In this document: piece by piece, positions 20,136 to 29,388 of the stretch
Layout of the letters: each line of letters opens with the position of its first letter
How positions within the stretch are numbered: the stretch's first letter is position 1
NCBI RefSeq assembly: GCF_009497775.1
Contig: NZ_CP031012.1
Location: 2,790,001-2,854,000, forward strand
Direction: 5' to 3'
DNA: 64,000 nt
Source of the DNA: Alcaligenes faecalis
GTDB taxonomy: Bacteria; Pseudomonadota; Gammaproteobacteria; Burkholderiales; Burkholderiaceae_B
The notes under the pieces: generated by a model
The model's input: only the letters and a program-made list of their open reading frames with translations
Told to the model about the DNA's origin: nothing
Databases searched by the model: none
Position numbers and translations under genes: made by a program

Positions 20136-21029
20136 ATGGACTGGGATAATCTGCGTTACTTTCTGGAAGTGGCCCGTTGCCAACGTATCAGCGTTGCCGC
20201 TCAACGGCTGGGGGTGCAGCACAGCACCGTGGCTCGCCGTATCCAGGCGCTGGAGCAGGAACTGGGCTTGCGTCTGTTTCATAAGTCCACGGTCAGCGGC
20301 TATAGCCTGACTAGCGAGGGACAGAATCTGCAGCAACGCATGGAGCCGGTAGAAAGCCGTTTGCTGGCGGCGCGGGATGCGATCACCGGCAAGGCCAGAC
20401 CCTTGACGGGCAAGCTGCGACTGGGCTGCACCGAAGCCTTTGGCAGCTATGTGCTGACGCCCTTGCTCAGCATTTTCCAGGCCCAGTATCCGGAGCTGAC
20501 CCTGGAGCTCTTGCCTGTCCCCCGCCCTATCAGCCTGTCGCGCCGGGATGCCGACCTGGCGATTGCACTGGAACGCCCCCAACGCGGTCCGTACTGGTGT
20601 ACACGTCTGGCTGATTACAGCTTGCGGCTCTATGCTCATCAGGATTATTTGAATAGCCACCCGCCCATAGAAAGCGTGCAGGATTTGTCCCAGCATCGCT
20701 TTATTGCCTATGTGGATGATCTGGTATTCAGCGACAGCCTGCGCTATCTGGAAGAAATCGTCAGATCTGCCGCCGTGCGCTTTCGCAGCACCAGCGTGAT
20801 TGCGCAGTATCAGGCTACCTTGCAGGGACAAGGGATTGCCGTCCTGCCCTGCTTTCTGGCAAAAACCGATCCGCGCCTGCGCTGCGTTTTACCGAATGAG
20901 GTGGAACTGCGACGCCGATTCTGGATGTTCTGCCATGAAGAGCAGCGTCAAAACCCCAGCCTGACCCGGCTCTGGCATTTTCTGAAGCAGTCAGTGGAAG
21001 AGCGGCAAGACCTGCTGGATGGGGCTTAA
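20136..21029 (+). CDS. LysR family transcriptional regulator
   Basis: A 297-residue LysR-type protein. The helix-turn-helix is MDWDNLRYFLEVARCQRISVAAQRLGV...HSTVARRIQALEQELG; the effector domain contains LRLGCTEAFGSYVLTPLL and SRRDADLAIALERPQRGP. The form MDWDxLRYFLxVAR with a short linker is the subgroup often found divergent from dehydrogenase genes, here mmsA. Likely controls mmsA and itself through the intergenic inverted repeat; this is inference from context. Confidence 0.85.
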   Translation: MDWDNLRYFLEVARCQRISVAAQRLGVQHSTVARRIQALEQELGLRLFHKSTVSGYSLTSEGQNLQQRMEPVESRLLAARDAITGKARPLTGKLRLGCTEAFGSYVLTPLLSIFQAQYPELTLELLPVPRPISLSRRDADLAIALERPQRGPYWCTRLADYSLRLYAHQDYLNSHPPIESVQDLSQHRFIAYVDDLVFSDSLRYLEEIVRSAAVRFRSTSVIAQYQATLQGQGIAVLPCFLAKTDPRLRCVLPNEVELRRRFWMFCHEEQRQNPSLTRLWHFLKQSVEERQDLLDGA

Positions 21030-21064
21030 GCCGCCAAACCGATCAACAAGTCATTCGACAGGCA

Positions 21065-21091
21065 CAAAAAAGGGGCTGGATGCCCCTTTTG
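21065..21091. terminator. Terminator between LysR gene and lptF
   Basis: GGGGC / GCCCC stem with TGGAT loop, an A-run to the left and TTTT to the right; serves the two convergent genes. Confidence 0.8.
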
Positions 21092-21095
21092 CCGA

Positions 21096-22205
21096 TCAAG
21101 TTGTTGCTGGCGGTTTAGGTGCCTTGATGCGCAATTTACGCCACATCATGAAGACCATGATCAGCAGGAAGATCGCGTGGACCAGCCACAAACCGATTTC
21201 AAAGCCCAATTGGCCGTTACGGATCCAGCCGCGCGACAGGTTGATCAGGTTCATGTAGAGCAAACCAACCAGACCGGCCACCAGAATATTGCCGGAGCGA
21301 CCCATACGAGGATTCACCGCCCCCAAGGGGATCGCCAGCAAGGCCAGATTCAAGGCTGCCAAAGGCAAGGCCACCCGCCACATGATCTGCGAGCGCGCCT
21401 CGGCATCATCATCACTGAATAACAAGGTAGTTTGACGAGCCTTGATCTGCTGCTCGGCCCGAGCGCGGATGGTTTCAGCGGTATTACCCGCATCTCGGCT
21501 TTCCAGGCGCATGCCATAGCTTTCAAAGTCCACCATGCGGAATTCGGCCTGACCGGGCTTCAGGTCGTAGCGATGGCCTTCACTCAAGACCAGAAAGCGG
21601 TCGCCATTGGGCTGCTCTTCCATGCGGGCACTTTGCGCGGTCACAATGCTGAGCCACTGCGGGTCGATCACGCGGGCAATCACATTCCCCAGCTCATCCC
21701 CTTCTTTTTCCGGGGAGTCCGCGTAAAACACACGAGCGCCATCATCGGACTCAATAAACTGCCCGGCGGTGACTTTGCTCAGGTCCGAGCGCTGCTCAAA
21801 ACGTTGGCGGTATTCAGCAATCTGGCGATAGGCCCAGGGAGAAGCCTGCAAAGTCAGCACGGCAATCAGGATGGCAGTCGGCACCGCACACTGCAACACA
21901 GGCGTTACCCAGTTTTTCAAGGACAGGCCGCTGGCAAACCAGACCACCATTTCGGATTCCCGAAAGCTGCGCGTCACGGTGGTGAGCACGGCAATGAACA
22001 GGGAAACGGCCAGAATAATCGGCAAGGCGGTAATACTGGAAAAGGCGGCCAGACCCAGCACCACGTCAGGGCCAATCGTGCCATTGGCCGCTTCGCCTAA
22101 CAAACGCACCAGAAGTACACTAAGCCACACAATCAGCAAAGTGGACAGTACAACGCCACTGTGACTTAAGATTTCGGATACCGCAGAGCGTTTAAATAGA
22201 GACAT
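21096..22205 (-). CDS. lptF: LPS export ABC transporter permease LptF
   Basis: Inner-membrane subunit of the LptB2FGC machine that extracts lipopolysaccharide from the inner membrane. 369 residues: three N-terminal helices (about 15-120, with RSFRESEMVVWFASGLS, the LptF coupling-helix region), a periplasmic beta-jellyroll in the middle, and three C-terminal helices. It is divergent from pepA as in E. coli, with a 56-nt shared promoter region. lptG, normally the next gene, is not present downstream; a terminator and a convergent LysR gene follow instead. Confidence 0.92.
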   Translation of the reverse strand: MSLFKRSAVSEILSHSGVVLSTLLIVWLSVLLVRLLGEAANGTIGPDVVLGLAAFSSITALPIILAVSLFIAVLTTVTRSFRESEMVVWFASGLSLKNWVTPVLQCAVPTAILIAVLTLQASPWAYRQIAEYRQRFEQRSDLSKVTAGQFIESDDGARVFYADSPEKEGDELGNVIARVIDPQWLSIVTAQSARMEEQPNGDRFLVLSEGHRYDLKPGQAEFRMVDFESYGMRLESRDAGNTAETIRARAEQQIKARQTTLLFSDDDAEARSQIMWRVALPLAALNLALLAIPLGAVNPRMGRSGNILVAGLVGLLYMNLINLSRGWIRNGQLGFEIGLWLVHAIFLLIMVFMMWRKLRIKAPKPPATT

Positions 22206-22261
22206 ATGAGAATTTGCGAGATAATCGCAGGTACGATTTGCGACACACTGAGGATAGTTGA

Positions 22262-23755
22262 ATGGAATTTAGCACACAGACATCCGCTTCTTTGCACCAA
22301 ATTAAGACGGCCGCACTAGGCGTAGGCGTCTTTGCCGAGGGCATTCTAAGCCCCGCAGCGGAACTTATCGACCGCGCCAGCAACGGAGCTGTGAGCGCTG
22401 CCGTCAAAGCCGAGTTTAAAGGCAAGCCCAATACCCACCTGGTGCTGCGCAATCTGCCCGGTGTTAAGGCCGAACGCGTTATTTTAGTCGGCTTAGGCGC
22501 TCAAGAGGAATACAAAGCAGCAACTCATACGCAAGCCCAGGCCTGCCTGGCTTCTTACTGCCTGAAAGCAGACCTGAAAGAAGCCGTTTCGGCCCTGGCC
22601 AGCATTGATTGCAAAGGCACCACCTTGCGCAGCCGTGCTCAGGATGCTGCCGTGGCCGTATGCCGCGCCAGCTACCGCTACACGGCCACGTTCAGCAAGC
22701 CCGAACCTGCTCCCCAGTTGAGCCAGTTCCTGCTGTGGACGGCCCGCACCCAGGCCAGCGAAGCCAAGGCCGGGCTGGAACAAGGTCAGGCCATTGGTAA
22801 CGGTGTGAACCTGACCCGCTTGCTGGCCGACCTGCCCGGCAATATCTGCACCCCCACCTACCTGGGCAAGACTGCCAAGCAGCTGGCCAAGGAATTCAAG
22901 ACGCTGAAAGCCGAAGTGCTGGAGCGCAAGCAGATTGAAGCCCTGAAGATGGGCTCGTTCCTGTCGGTTGCCAAGGGCTCGGATGAACCCCCAGCGTTCA
23001 TCGTGCTGCGCCACACCCCCAACACCAAGACCAAGCACGAGGACGGCCCTATCGTTCTGGTGGGTAAAGGTCTGACGTTCGACTCGGGCGGTATCTCCAT
23101 CAAGCCAGCCGGCAATATGGACGAGATGAAGTACGACATGGGCGGTGCTGCCAGCGTTCTGGGCACCATGCGCGCCATTGCCGAGCTGAACATTGACCGC
23201 GAAGTGATCGCTGTGGTGGCTTCGTGCGAAAACATGCCTAGCGGCCGCGCCAACAAACCAGGCGACGTCGTAACCAGCATGTCCGGCCAGACCATCGAAA
23301 TCCTGAACACGGACGCCGAAGGCCGTCTGGTCCTGTGCGATGCCCTGACCTACGTCGAGCGCTTCAAGCCCGCCGCCGTCATCGACATGGCCACCCTGAC
23401 CGGCGCTTGCGTGGTCGCTCTGGGCCACGTCAACACTGGCCTGTTCTCGACCGACGACGCCCTGGCCGACGAGCTGATGCAAGCTGGCAAGCAAACAGGT
23501 GACACCGCATGGCGCATGCCCATGGACGACGCCTACCAGGAGCAACTGCGCTCGAACTTCGCTGACATGGCCAATATTGGTGGCCCACCAGCCGGTTCGG
23601 TAACCGCTGCTTGCTTCCTGTCCCGCTTCACCAAGGCATACCGCTGGGCTCACCTGGACATTGCCGGTACAGCATGGCGCAGTGGCAAGGACAAGGGCGC
23701 CACAGGCCGTCCCGTGCCTTTGCTGGTTCAGTACCTGCTTAATCAGTGTCGCTAA
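22262..23755 (+). CDS. pepA: Leucyl aminopeptidase (M17)
   Basis: Hexameric dizinc/manganese aminopeptidase, 497 residues. The C-terminal catalytic domain has [17 protein letters not shown] with metal ligands Lys and Asp, [10 protein letters not shown], and the signature [10 protein letters not shown] with Asp and Glu ligands. In E. coli PepA also binds DNA. The N-terminal domain is typical. It is followed by holC two bases after its stop codon, a conserved pair. Confidence 0.96.
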   Translation: MEFSTQTSASLHQIKTAALGVGVFAEGILSPAAELIDRASNGAVSAAVKAEFKGKPNTHLVLRNLPGVKAERVILVGLGAQEEYKAATHTQAQACLASYCLKADLKEAVSALASIDCKGTTLRSRAQDAAVAVCRASYRYTATFSKPEPAPQLSQFLLWTARTQASEAKAGLEQGQAIGNGVNLTRLLADLPGNICTPTYLGKTAKQLAKEFKTLKAEVLERKQIEALKMGSFLSVAKGSDEPPAFIVLRHTPNTKTKHEDGPIVLVGKGLTFDSGGISIKPAGNMDEMKYDMGGAASVLGTMRAIAELNIDREVIAVVASCENMPSGRANKPGDVVTSMSGQTIEILNTDAEGRLVLCDALTYVERFKPAAVIDMATLTGACVVALGHVNTGLFSTDDALADELMQAGKQTGDTAWRMPMDDAYQEQLRSNFADMANIGGPPAGSVTAACFLSRFTKAYRWAHLDIAGTAWRSGKDKGATGRPVPLLVQYLLNQCR

Positions 23756-23757
23756 GC

Positions 23758-24180
23758 ATGACACGCGTCGATTTCGCTTTCGGCGCGCCAGATCGCTTGC
23801 GCATGGCCTGCGAGGTCGTGCGCAAGCACTACGAGGCGGGCCGTCAGGTGGTGGTGTATCTTTCCGATGCCCGCCAGCTGGCCCGTTTCGATCGTCTGCT
23901 CTGGGGCTTTGAATCCACGGCTTTTGTCCCGCACGTAGGTGTGGAGGACACCCTGGCAGCCACCACCCCTGTTTTGTTGACCAGCACCGCCCCCGTGCCC
24001 GCTGGTGGGCAAAGCTGGCTGTTGAATCTGGATGCCCAATGCCCGCCCGGTTTTGAACAATTCCCGCGTATATTGGAAATTGTGTCTGAACAGGAAGCCG
24101 ACCGTACCCAGGCTCGCGAACGCTGGCGTGTGTACCAGACACAGGGCTGCCAAGTGCATGCTCATAAACTGGGTGCTTGA
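23758..24180 (+). CDS. holC: DNA polymerase III subunit chi
   Basis: Clamp-loader accessory subunit that links the replisome to single-strand binding protein. 140 residues, starting MTRVDFAFGAPDRLRMACEVVRKHY; GRQVVVYLSDARQLARFDRLLWGF and FVPHVGVED are conserved. The ATG two bases after the pepA stop is chosen over a GTG four codons earlier inside pepA. Translationally linked to pepA. Confidence 0.9.
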   Translation: MTRVDFAFGAPDRLRMACEVVRKHYEAGRQVVVYLSDARQLARFDRLLWGFESTAFVPHVGVEDTLAATTPVLLTSTAPVPAGGQSWLLNLDAQCPPGFEQFPRILEIVSEQEADRTQARERWRVYQTQGCQVHAHKLGA

Positions 24181-24261
24181 ATAATAAAGAAGATTCTTGA
24201 TTATTCAGGTAGTTGTCAGTTATTCTTGACCACTGATCTCTCTGTATTCTAAGGACTCATC

Positions 24262-24972
24262 ATGAGCGAATTTCGTCAATCAAGCTTGCCTGAGCATAAC
24301 GGCACCCTGGGCGCCCAGTCGCTGATTGCTCGCAATCGCGTCCTGCGCAACACCTACTGGCTGCTGGCCCTGTCCATGATTCCCACCGTGCTGGGAGCCT
24401 TGCTGGGTCTGTCTTCGGGCATTAACCGGGTTATGGGCGCCAGCCCAGGCCTGAGCGCCATTGTTTTCCTGGTCGGTGCCTTTGGCCTGATGTTCCTGAT
24501 CGAAAAGAACAAGAACAGCTCGCTGGGTGTCGCCCTGCTGATGGCCTTTACCTTCTTCATGGGCGTGATGCTGTCGCGTCTGCTGGGCTTTGTCCTGGGT
24601 ATGGGTAATGGCGCACAACTGATCATGCTGGCCTTTGGCGGTACCGCCGCGGTCTTTGGTGCCATGGCAACCATTGCCAGCACCACCAAGCGTGATTTCT
24701 CCGGCATGCAGAAATTCCTGTTTGTCGGTGCCGTCATCTTGCTGGTTGCGGCCCTGGCCAACATCTTCCTGCAACTGCCTGCGCTGATGCTGACCATCTC
24801 CGTGATGGCTATCGGTATCTTCTCGGCCTTCTTGCTGGTTGACCTGCAGCGTGTCATCAACGGCGGTGAAACCAACTACGTGTCGGCCACTCTGGCGATC
24901 TACCTGGACGTCTACAACATTTTCAGCAACCTGCTGATGCTTTTGGGCGTGCTGGGCGGTAACCGCGAATAA
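24262..24972 (+). CDS. Bax inhibitor-1 / YccA family membrane protein
   Basis: A 236-residue protein with seven hydrophobic segments after a polar N-terminus of about 30 residues. The last segment and its preceding loop (FLLVDLQRVINGGETNYVSATLAIYLDVYNIFSNLL) carry the BI-1 signature with acidic residues of the proposed pH-sensing pore. E. coli YccA modulates FtsH. CTAAGGACTC precedes the ATG. Monocistronic with a strong terminator. Confidence 0.92.
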   Translation: MSEFRQSSLPEHNGTLGAQSLIARNRVLRNTYWLLALSMIPTVLGALLGLSSGINRVMGASPGLSAIVFLVGAFGLMFLIEKNKNSSLGVALLMAFTFFMGVMLSRLLGFVLGMGNGAQLIMLAFGGTAAVFGAMATIASTTKRDFSGMQKFLFVGAVILLVAALANIFLQLPALMLTISVMAIGIFSAFLLVDLQRVINGGETNYVSATLAIYLDVYNIFSNLLMLLGVLGGNRE

Positions 24973-24994
24973 GATCGCGAACCCCGCACTCCCC

Positions 24995-25025
24995 AAGCCC
25001 CCTTTTCGAAGGGGGCTTTTTTTAT
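24995..25025 (+). terminator. BI-1 gene terminator
   Basis: AAGCCCCC / GGGGGCTT stem around a short TTTTCGA loop with a long T-run after it. Confidence 0.9.
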
Positions 25026-25230
25026 TCCTTCCAGGTTCAAGCACATTTGGCTTGAAAACCCGCTCATGCCCCTCATCTGCTTGATCTTGGCCCAACCTTG
25101 AAGCGACACGGTCAGACCTGTCTACAGCCCGTCTGAATCACCCTGATGAAGCGCCCTGTTTTTCGTGTCCTGGGTCAGACGCGCGGGTATAGTAAACCTT
25201 ATAGAAAAATTTCCCCTCTGGAGAACACTG

Positions 25231-26160
25231 GTGGCAGTCTTTGAAACTCAACATATTGTCGATAATCTGCGCGGGGCCCGCGAAGAATGGCGACAGGCGC
25301 ATCAACGCTTGAACGAGCTTGAAGGCCAGGAATTTCCGTCGGTACAAGCCCTGATTCAAGTCACCGAGCAGCTCAAAGGCATTCTGTTTCCCATGCGCCT
25401 GGGCAGCCCGGAACTGCGCCGCGAGTACGAAGATCACTTTGTCGGCCACCACCTGGGCCAGGCGCTGAACACCCTGCTACAACAAGCCCGCATCGAGCTG
25501 CAACGCGCCGCTTTGCTGCGGGGCGACAAGCACGACCGTGAAACCATTGAAGACCAGGCCCACCAAGCCATCCAGGCCTTTGCCAACAAGCTGCCAGACT
25601 TGCGCCGCACCCTGGATCTGGACGTGGTCGCTGCCTACCAAGGCGACCCGGCGGCCCGCAACGTTGATGAAGTGCTCTTGTGCTATCCCGGTCTGCTGGC
25701 CATGATTCACCACCGCATCGCCCACGCCCTGACCAATCTGGGCCTGCCCCTGACGGCGCGCATTATTGCAGAACTGGCCCATAGCCAGACCGGTATTGAT
25801 ATTCACCCCGGTGCGCAAATTGATCACTCCTGTTTCATCGACCACGGCACTGGCGTTGTTATTGGCGAAACAGCCATCATCGGCAAGCGGGTTCGTATTT
25901 ATCAGGCCGTCACCCTGGGCGCCAAGCGCTTCAGCAAGGACGAAAAAGGCTTGCTGCTCAAGGGCCAGGCCCGTCACCCGATTGTGGAAGACGATGTGGT
26001 CATTTACGCTGGCGCCACGATTCTGGGCCGCGTCACGCTAGGTGCCGGCTCCACAATTGGCGGGAATGTCTGGATTACGGAAGACGTACCAGCTGGTTGT
26101 TCGGTGACCCAGGCAAATTTGTTGCGCAATCAACCTGACTGCCCGGAGAGACTGCGCTAA
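25231..26160 (+). CDS. cysE: Serine O-acetyltransferase (EpsC/CysE type)
   Basis: Makes O-acetylserine from serine and acetyl-CoA, the first step of cysteine synthesis. 309 residues, with an N-terminal helical region and a C-terminal left-handed beta-helix of hexapeptide repeats: GIDIHPGAQIDHSCFIDHGTG, VVIGETAIIGKRVRIYQAVTLG and IVEDDVVIYAGATILGRVTLG. The acceptor His/Asp pair lies in IDHGTG. Start is GTG (MAVFETQH), with GGAG seven bases before it; an in-frame GTG/ATG 22 codons earlier has no site. Single gene. Confidence 0.92.
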   Translation: MAVFETQHIVDNLRGAREEWRQAHQRLNELEGQEFPSVQALIQVTEQLKGILFPMRLGSPELRREYEDHFVGHHLGQALNTLLQQARIELQRAALLRGDKHDRETIEDQAHQAIQAFANKLPDLRRTLDLDVVAAYQGDPAARNVDEVLLCYPGLLAMIHHRIAHALTNLGLPLTARIIAELAHSQTGIDIHPGAQIDHSCFIDHGTGVVIGETAIIGKRVRIYQAVTLGAKRFSKDEKGLLLKGQARHPIVEDDVVIYAGATILGRVTLGAGSTIGGNVWITEDVPAGCSVTQANLLRNQPDCPERLR

Positions 26161-26231
26161 GCAAGCTGCTTATGTCACGCAGGACAAAGTCCGGGACCGC
26201 CCGGACTCTCTCCCACAGAAGATCTCCGTAG

Positions 26232-26316
26232 TAAAAAAAACGACTCCTGATATGCCCTCCCGAAACTTGGATAGCCATCCAGGCTTTTAGGGGTTCATGA
26301 CAGGAGTCGTTTTCTA
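26232..26316 (-). ncRNA. Nested hairpin element between cysE and rarD (terminator or small RNA)
   Basis: Perfect 13-bp arms AAAACGACTCCTG / CAGGAGTCGTTTT enclose 51 nt that contain further pairing: CCCT / AGGG and an inner TGGAT-AGCC-ATCCA hairpin. On the minus strand the outer stem is followed by eight T, so it ends transcripts of the rarD operon; the large structured loop is unusual for a plain terminator. Whether it is also a stable RNA is unknown. Confidence 0.5.
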
Positions 26317-26405
26317 TTGGAGTTCTGCTTCACTCAAGAAGCCCCCAGAGCGTCCTGGTCGACGCAGGCAAGCTTGGGCACCGAGCAGTACAGGACAAGC
26401 AGTAT

Positions 26406-27311
26406 TTACGCCTTGGGAGGCGGCACAGGCGGTCCAGGCCGCCACATCTTGATGAAACCTTCCAACGCCATCAGGGAGATGGCAATCCAGATCGGGATAT
26501 AGGTCCACCACTGATTCGCGCTCATGGGCTCGTCCAGCAGCAAATACGCCACCCAGAACAAGAGCACCGGCTCCACATAGCCCAGGATGCCGAACAAGGC
26601 CAAGGGAAGCTGACGGCTGGCAGACAGATAGCTGACTAGCGCAACCGAGCTGATCAGCCCCAGGACCGGCACCTGCCAGAACAAGCGTGGCTGATCCGCG
26701 AACAGCCCCCACATCTGCGTATCTTGAACAAAGAGCAGCCAGCAGGCGGGCAGGAACAAGAAGCTCAGATCAAACCAGAGTGACGCCAGCGAACCCAGAC
26801 GCAGGTAACGGCGCAGCATGAAATAAGGCGGATAGCCCACAACCACCACCGCTGTCGCCCAGGACACGCTGCCTACGCGGAACAACTCGTGCAGCACGCC
26901 CAAGCCGGCCAATGCCACAGCAATCCACTGAATGGTGCTCAATCGGTCCTTGTAGATCACCCGGCCTACCAGCACCATCATCAGCGGCAGCAGGAAGTAG
27001 CCCAAGGACACGTCCAACGCCATCTGGTGCAAAGGCGCCCAGACAAAAATCCAGAGCTGCACCCCTACCAGCGCCGCAGCCAGCAAGAGCAAGGCAAAGT
27101 AGCGCCAATTACCGGGCCAGTGACGCAGAACCCAGCGCACTTCCCGCCAGCGCCGTGCACGAGTGATGACCAAGGCCAAGGCAGGCAGGCCCAGCACAAT
27201 ACGCCAGGCAAAAATCTGCTCGCCACTGAGCGGGTGCAAGACAGTGGCGTAGTAGTACAGGCAAGCGAATAAAGCTGAGGCCAGAACCGACAGCAAAACA
27301 CCTTGCTTCAT
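26406..27311 (-). CDS. rarD: RarD-like EamA family transporter
   Basis: A 301-residue inner-membrane protein with ten hydrophobic segments. MKQGVLLSVLASALFACLYYYATVL, LSGEQIFAWRIVLGLP and GYFLLPLMMVLVGRVIYKDRLS match the chloramphenicol-sensitivity protein RarD. Its transport substrate is not firmly known. The start overlaps the PIN-domain gene stop by four bases (ATGA), so the two are translated together. Confidence 0.88.
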   Translation of the reverse strand: MKQGVLLSVLASALFACLYYYATVLHPLSGEQIFAWRIVLGLPALALVITRARRWREVRWVLRHWPGNWRYFALLLLAAALVGVQLWIFVWAPLHQMALDVSLGYFLLPLMMVLVGRVIYKDRLSTIQWIAVALAGLGVLHELFRVGSVSWATAVVVVGYPPYFMLRRYLRLGSLASLWFDLSFLFLPACWLLFVQDTQMWGLFADQPRLFWQVPVLGLISSVALVSYLSASRQLPLALFGILGYVEPVLLFWVAYLLLDEPMSANQWWTYIPIWIAISLMALEGFIKMWRPGPPVPPPKA

Positions 27312-27913
27312 GAGTGCGCCTCGTCCATTTTCTGACGCCGCAAATAAGCCTGCCCCACACTGAACAGACGATCACGCTTTAACAAGGTATGCGTATCCAG
27401 TGCCTGCGCTTCGGGCGTCAGCATCAAAGCGGGCAAACCATCCAGCAAACGCTGCATCACATCCGGATGCGCGGCCATGTACAAACCCAAAAGCTGATCC
27501 GGCTCCCACAGGCTGATCCCCAGGCGTCGCAGCTCGGAACGATTAAAGTCTTTCAGATTGCGGGTCAGGATACCGACCGGCTGATCAGGGTAACGCTGCT
27601 GTGCCAAACGGGCAGTGGCAATCACATGCCAGTCCTTGGCATCGGAGTAGCGCAAATTCTTCTTGAACTCGCTGCTATCGCCTAAATCGGCGTCGGGGTA
27701 ACGCTGCTGCAGCTCTTCCCACTGCTCCTCGATCGAGGTGGGCATGACCTTCCACAGCCTGCCCGCGTTGCGACGCCACTCATCCCCAATCACCGGGCTC
27801 CAGACAGGCTTGAACAGTTGCTCGTCAGCCAGGGCCAGGAGCAAGCGGCGCAGTACGTTGGAGATCAGTACGCAGGTATCCAGTACCAGCACGGAAGGAA
27901 GGGAGACGGCCAT
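27308..27913 (-). CDS. PIN-domain protein without an adjacent antitoxin
   Basis: A 201-residue protein with a PIN-like nuclease fold. Acidic residues in the expected places are D12 (VLDTCVL), E45 (GDEW), D91/D94 (SDAKDWH) and D122 (LKDF), so the Mg-dependent ribonuclease site could be intact. VapC toxins are about 130 residues; the extra C-terminal 50 residues are helical. There is no small antitoxin gene beside it: recO lies one base upstream and rarD overlaps downstream. Role unknown; a housekeeping RNA-processing function or a solitary toxin are both possible. Confidence 0.75.
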   Translation of the reverse strand: MAVSLPSVLVLDTCVLISNVLRRLLLALADEQLFKPVWSPVIGDEWRRNAGRLWKVMPTSIEEQWEELQQRYPDADLGDSSEFKKNLRYSDAKDWHVIATARLAQQRYPDQPVGILTRNLKDFNRSELRRLGISLWEPDQLLGLYMAAHPDVMQRLLDGLPALMLTPEAQALDTHTLLKRDRLFSVGQAYLRRQKMDEAHS

Positions 27914-27914
27914 A

Positions 27915-28505
27915 TCAATAGCGTTGCAGCTGCATAAGAACGGAGCGGGTATGCAAGGGGCGACCCAGCAAGCTGTTCAGGCGTTCGCGCAAACGTATAC
28001 GCAACTCCGGCTCACCGACAGGATCGTCAAAATCGGGCGTGGCCTCATCAAAGCCATAGCCGGTTTCAGTCAGCAGCACCCACTCAAAGCGCCGCAAGGC
28101 CCCCGCCACGGGTGGACGAGGAATCTGCGCCAAGTGCACCAGGGCTTCTTCGTAGGCATCGAACAAAACAGGGTGCGGGTCTTCACGCGGCAACAAACGA
28201 ATCAATAATTCGTTCATGTACCAGGCCGACATCAGGGCACGACCTTTCAAGGGTCGAATCCCGGCGCAATCCGCCCGCGTCAGCGTTTTGACTTCATTCT
28301 TGCCTGACCAGGCCAATAACAAAGGCTGAAACACAGACAAAGCAGGCCGCAAAATGGAATGCGGCCTCTTGGCGCCTTTCGCGACCAGGGGCACCAGCCC
28401 GTGGTTACGCGTAAAGGCATGACAGATCAGGGACGTTTCACGCCAGGCACTGGTGTGCAGTATGTAGCCCGCTTCGTCCTGAAAGCGATGACGGGGATTA
28501 CTCAT
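27915..28505 (-). CDS. recO: DNA repair protein RecO, short form
   Basis: Mediates RecA loading in the RecFOR pathway and anneals SSB-coated DNA. The N-terminal OB fold (RFQDEAGYILHTSAWRETSLICHAFTRNHG) and the first helical part (YMNELLIRLLPREDPHPVLFDAYEEAL, LRRFEWVLLTETGYG) are clear. The product is only 196 residues against about 240 usual: after GYGFDEATPDFDDP the sequence goes almost directly to the last helix, so some 40-50 residues of the C-terminal domain are absent without a frameshift. The ATG overlaps the era stop region by eight bases. Confidence 0.85.
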   Translation of the reverse strand: MSNPRHRFQDEAGYILHTSAWRETSLICHAFTRNHGLVPLVAKGAKRPHSILRPALSVFQPLLLAWSGKNEVKTLTRADCAGIRPLKGRALMSAWYMNELLIRLLPREDPHPVLFDAYEEALVHLAQIPRPPVAGALRRFEWVLLTETGYGFDEATPDFDDPVGEPELRIRLRERLNSLLGRPLHTRSVLMQLQRY

Positions 28506-29388
28506 ACCCCAGGTCGCGCAGGACCGCTTCACGATCGGACCAGCCCTTGCGCACCTTGATGTACACATCCAGGAACACAGGCTTGTCGATCAGCTTGGCA
28601 ATATCTTGGCGAGCTTCAGTAGCAATGCGCTTCATGTGCATGCCACCCGCTCCCAACAGAATCGGACGGTGGCTTTCGCGCTCCACCACCACGCAGGCCG
28701 AAATACGCGCGCCCTGCTCGTTTTCGTCCCACTGTTCGATAACCACAGTACAACCGTAAGGCAGCTCGTCACCGACCAGGCGGAAGATCTTCTCGCGCAG
28801 CAGCTCCGAGGTAATGAAACGCACCGAGCGGTCGGTAATGGTGTCCGCGTCAAACATGGCCTCGCCTTCAGGCAGGCGGGAGGCAATCTCGTTCAGCAAA
28901 GGGTCCAGCTGCAAGCGCTTGGCAGCGCTGACCGGAATCACCGCACCGTACTCGAACTCCTGCGACAGACGGGCGATATAGGGCAGCAAGTCGTTCTTGC
29001 TCTTTAAGGCATCAACCTTGTTGATGACCAGAATGGTCTTGCCGCCTTTGGGCAGCATGGGCAGCAGCTCGGCGTCCGAGGCAGACCACTTGCCCGCTTC
29101 AACCACGTGCACCACCACGTCCACATCGGCCAGGGCCTGAGTCACGACGCGGTTCATCATGCGGTTCATGGCCCCGCCGTGCTTGGTCTGAAAGCCGGGG
29201 GTGTCCACAAACACCATTTGATCGTGATCACGCGTCAGCACGCTGTTGATGCGGTGACGTGTGGTCTGCGCCTTGCGCGACACGATCGAAATCTTGCTGC
29301 CGATCAGGGCATTGGCCAGCGTGGACTTGCCGACGTTCGGTCGTCCAACAATAGCCACGAAGCCGCAGCGAAAAGGGGTCTCTGTCAT
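28498..29388 (-). CDS. era: GTPase Era
   Basis: Essential GTPase for 16S rRNA 3' end maturation and 30S assembly. 296 residues: G1 GRPNVGKST near 16, G3 DTPG, G4 NKVD, then the C-terminal KH domain with [21 protein letters not shown]. Its start overlaps the rnc stop by four bases, part of the conserved lepB-rnc-era-recO chain. Confidence 0.97.
   Translation of the reverse strand: MTETPFRCGFVAIVGRPNVGKSTLANALIGSKISIVSRKAQTTRHRINSVLTRDHDQMVFVDTPGFQTKHGGAMNRMMNRVVTQALADVDVVVHVVEAGKWSASDAELLPMLPKGGKTILVINKVDALKSKNDLLPYIARLSQEFEYGAVIPVSAAKRLQLDPLLNEIASRLPEGEAMFDADTITDRSVRFITSELLREKIFRLVGDELPYGCTVVIEQWDENEQGARISACVVVERESHRPILLGAGGMHMKRIATEARQDIAKLIDKPVFLDVYIKVRKGWSDREAVLRDLGYE

Noticed and set aside
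22493..24142. 549-codon minus-strand open frame opposite pepA and holC
   Set aside because: It spans two real genes antisense; low-complexity His/Gly-rich product with no family.
27308..27913. VapBC-type toxin-antitoxin module
   Set aside because: No antitoxin-sized gene lies on either side; recO and rarD are directly adjacent.
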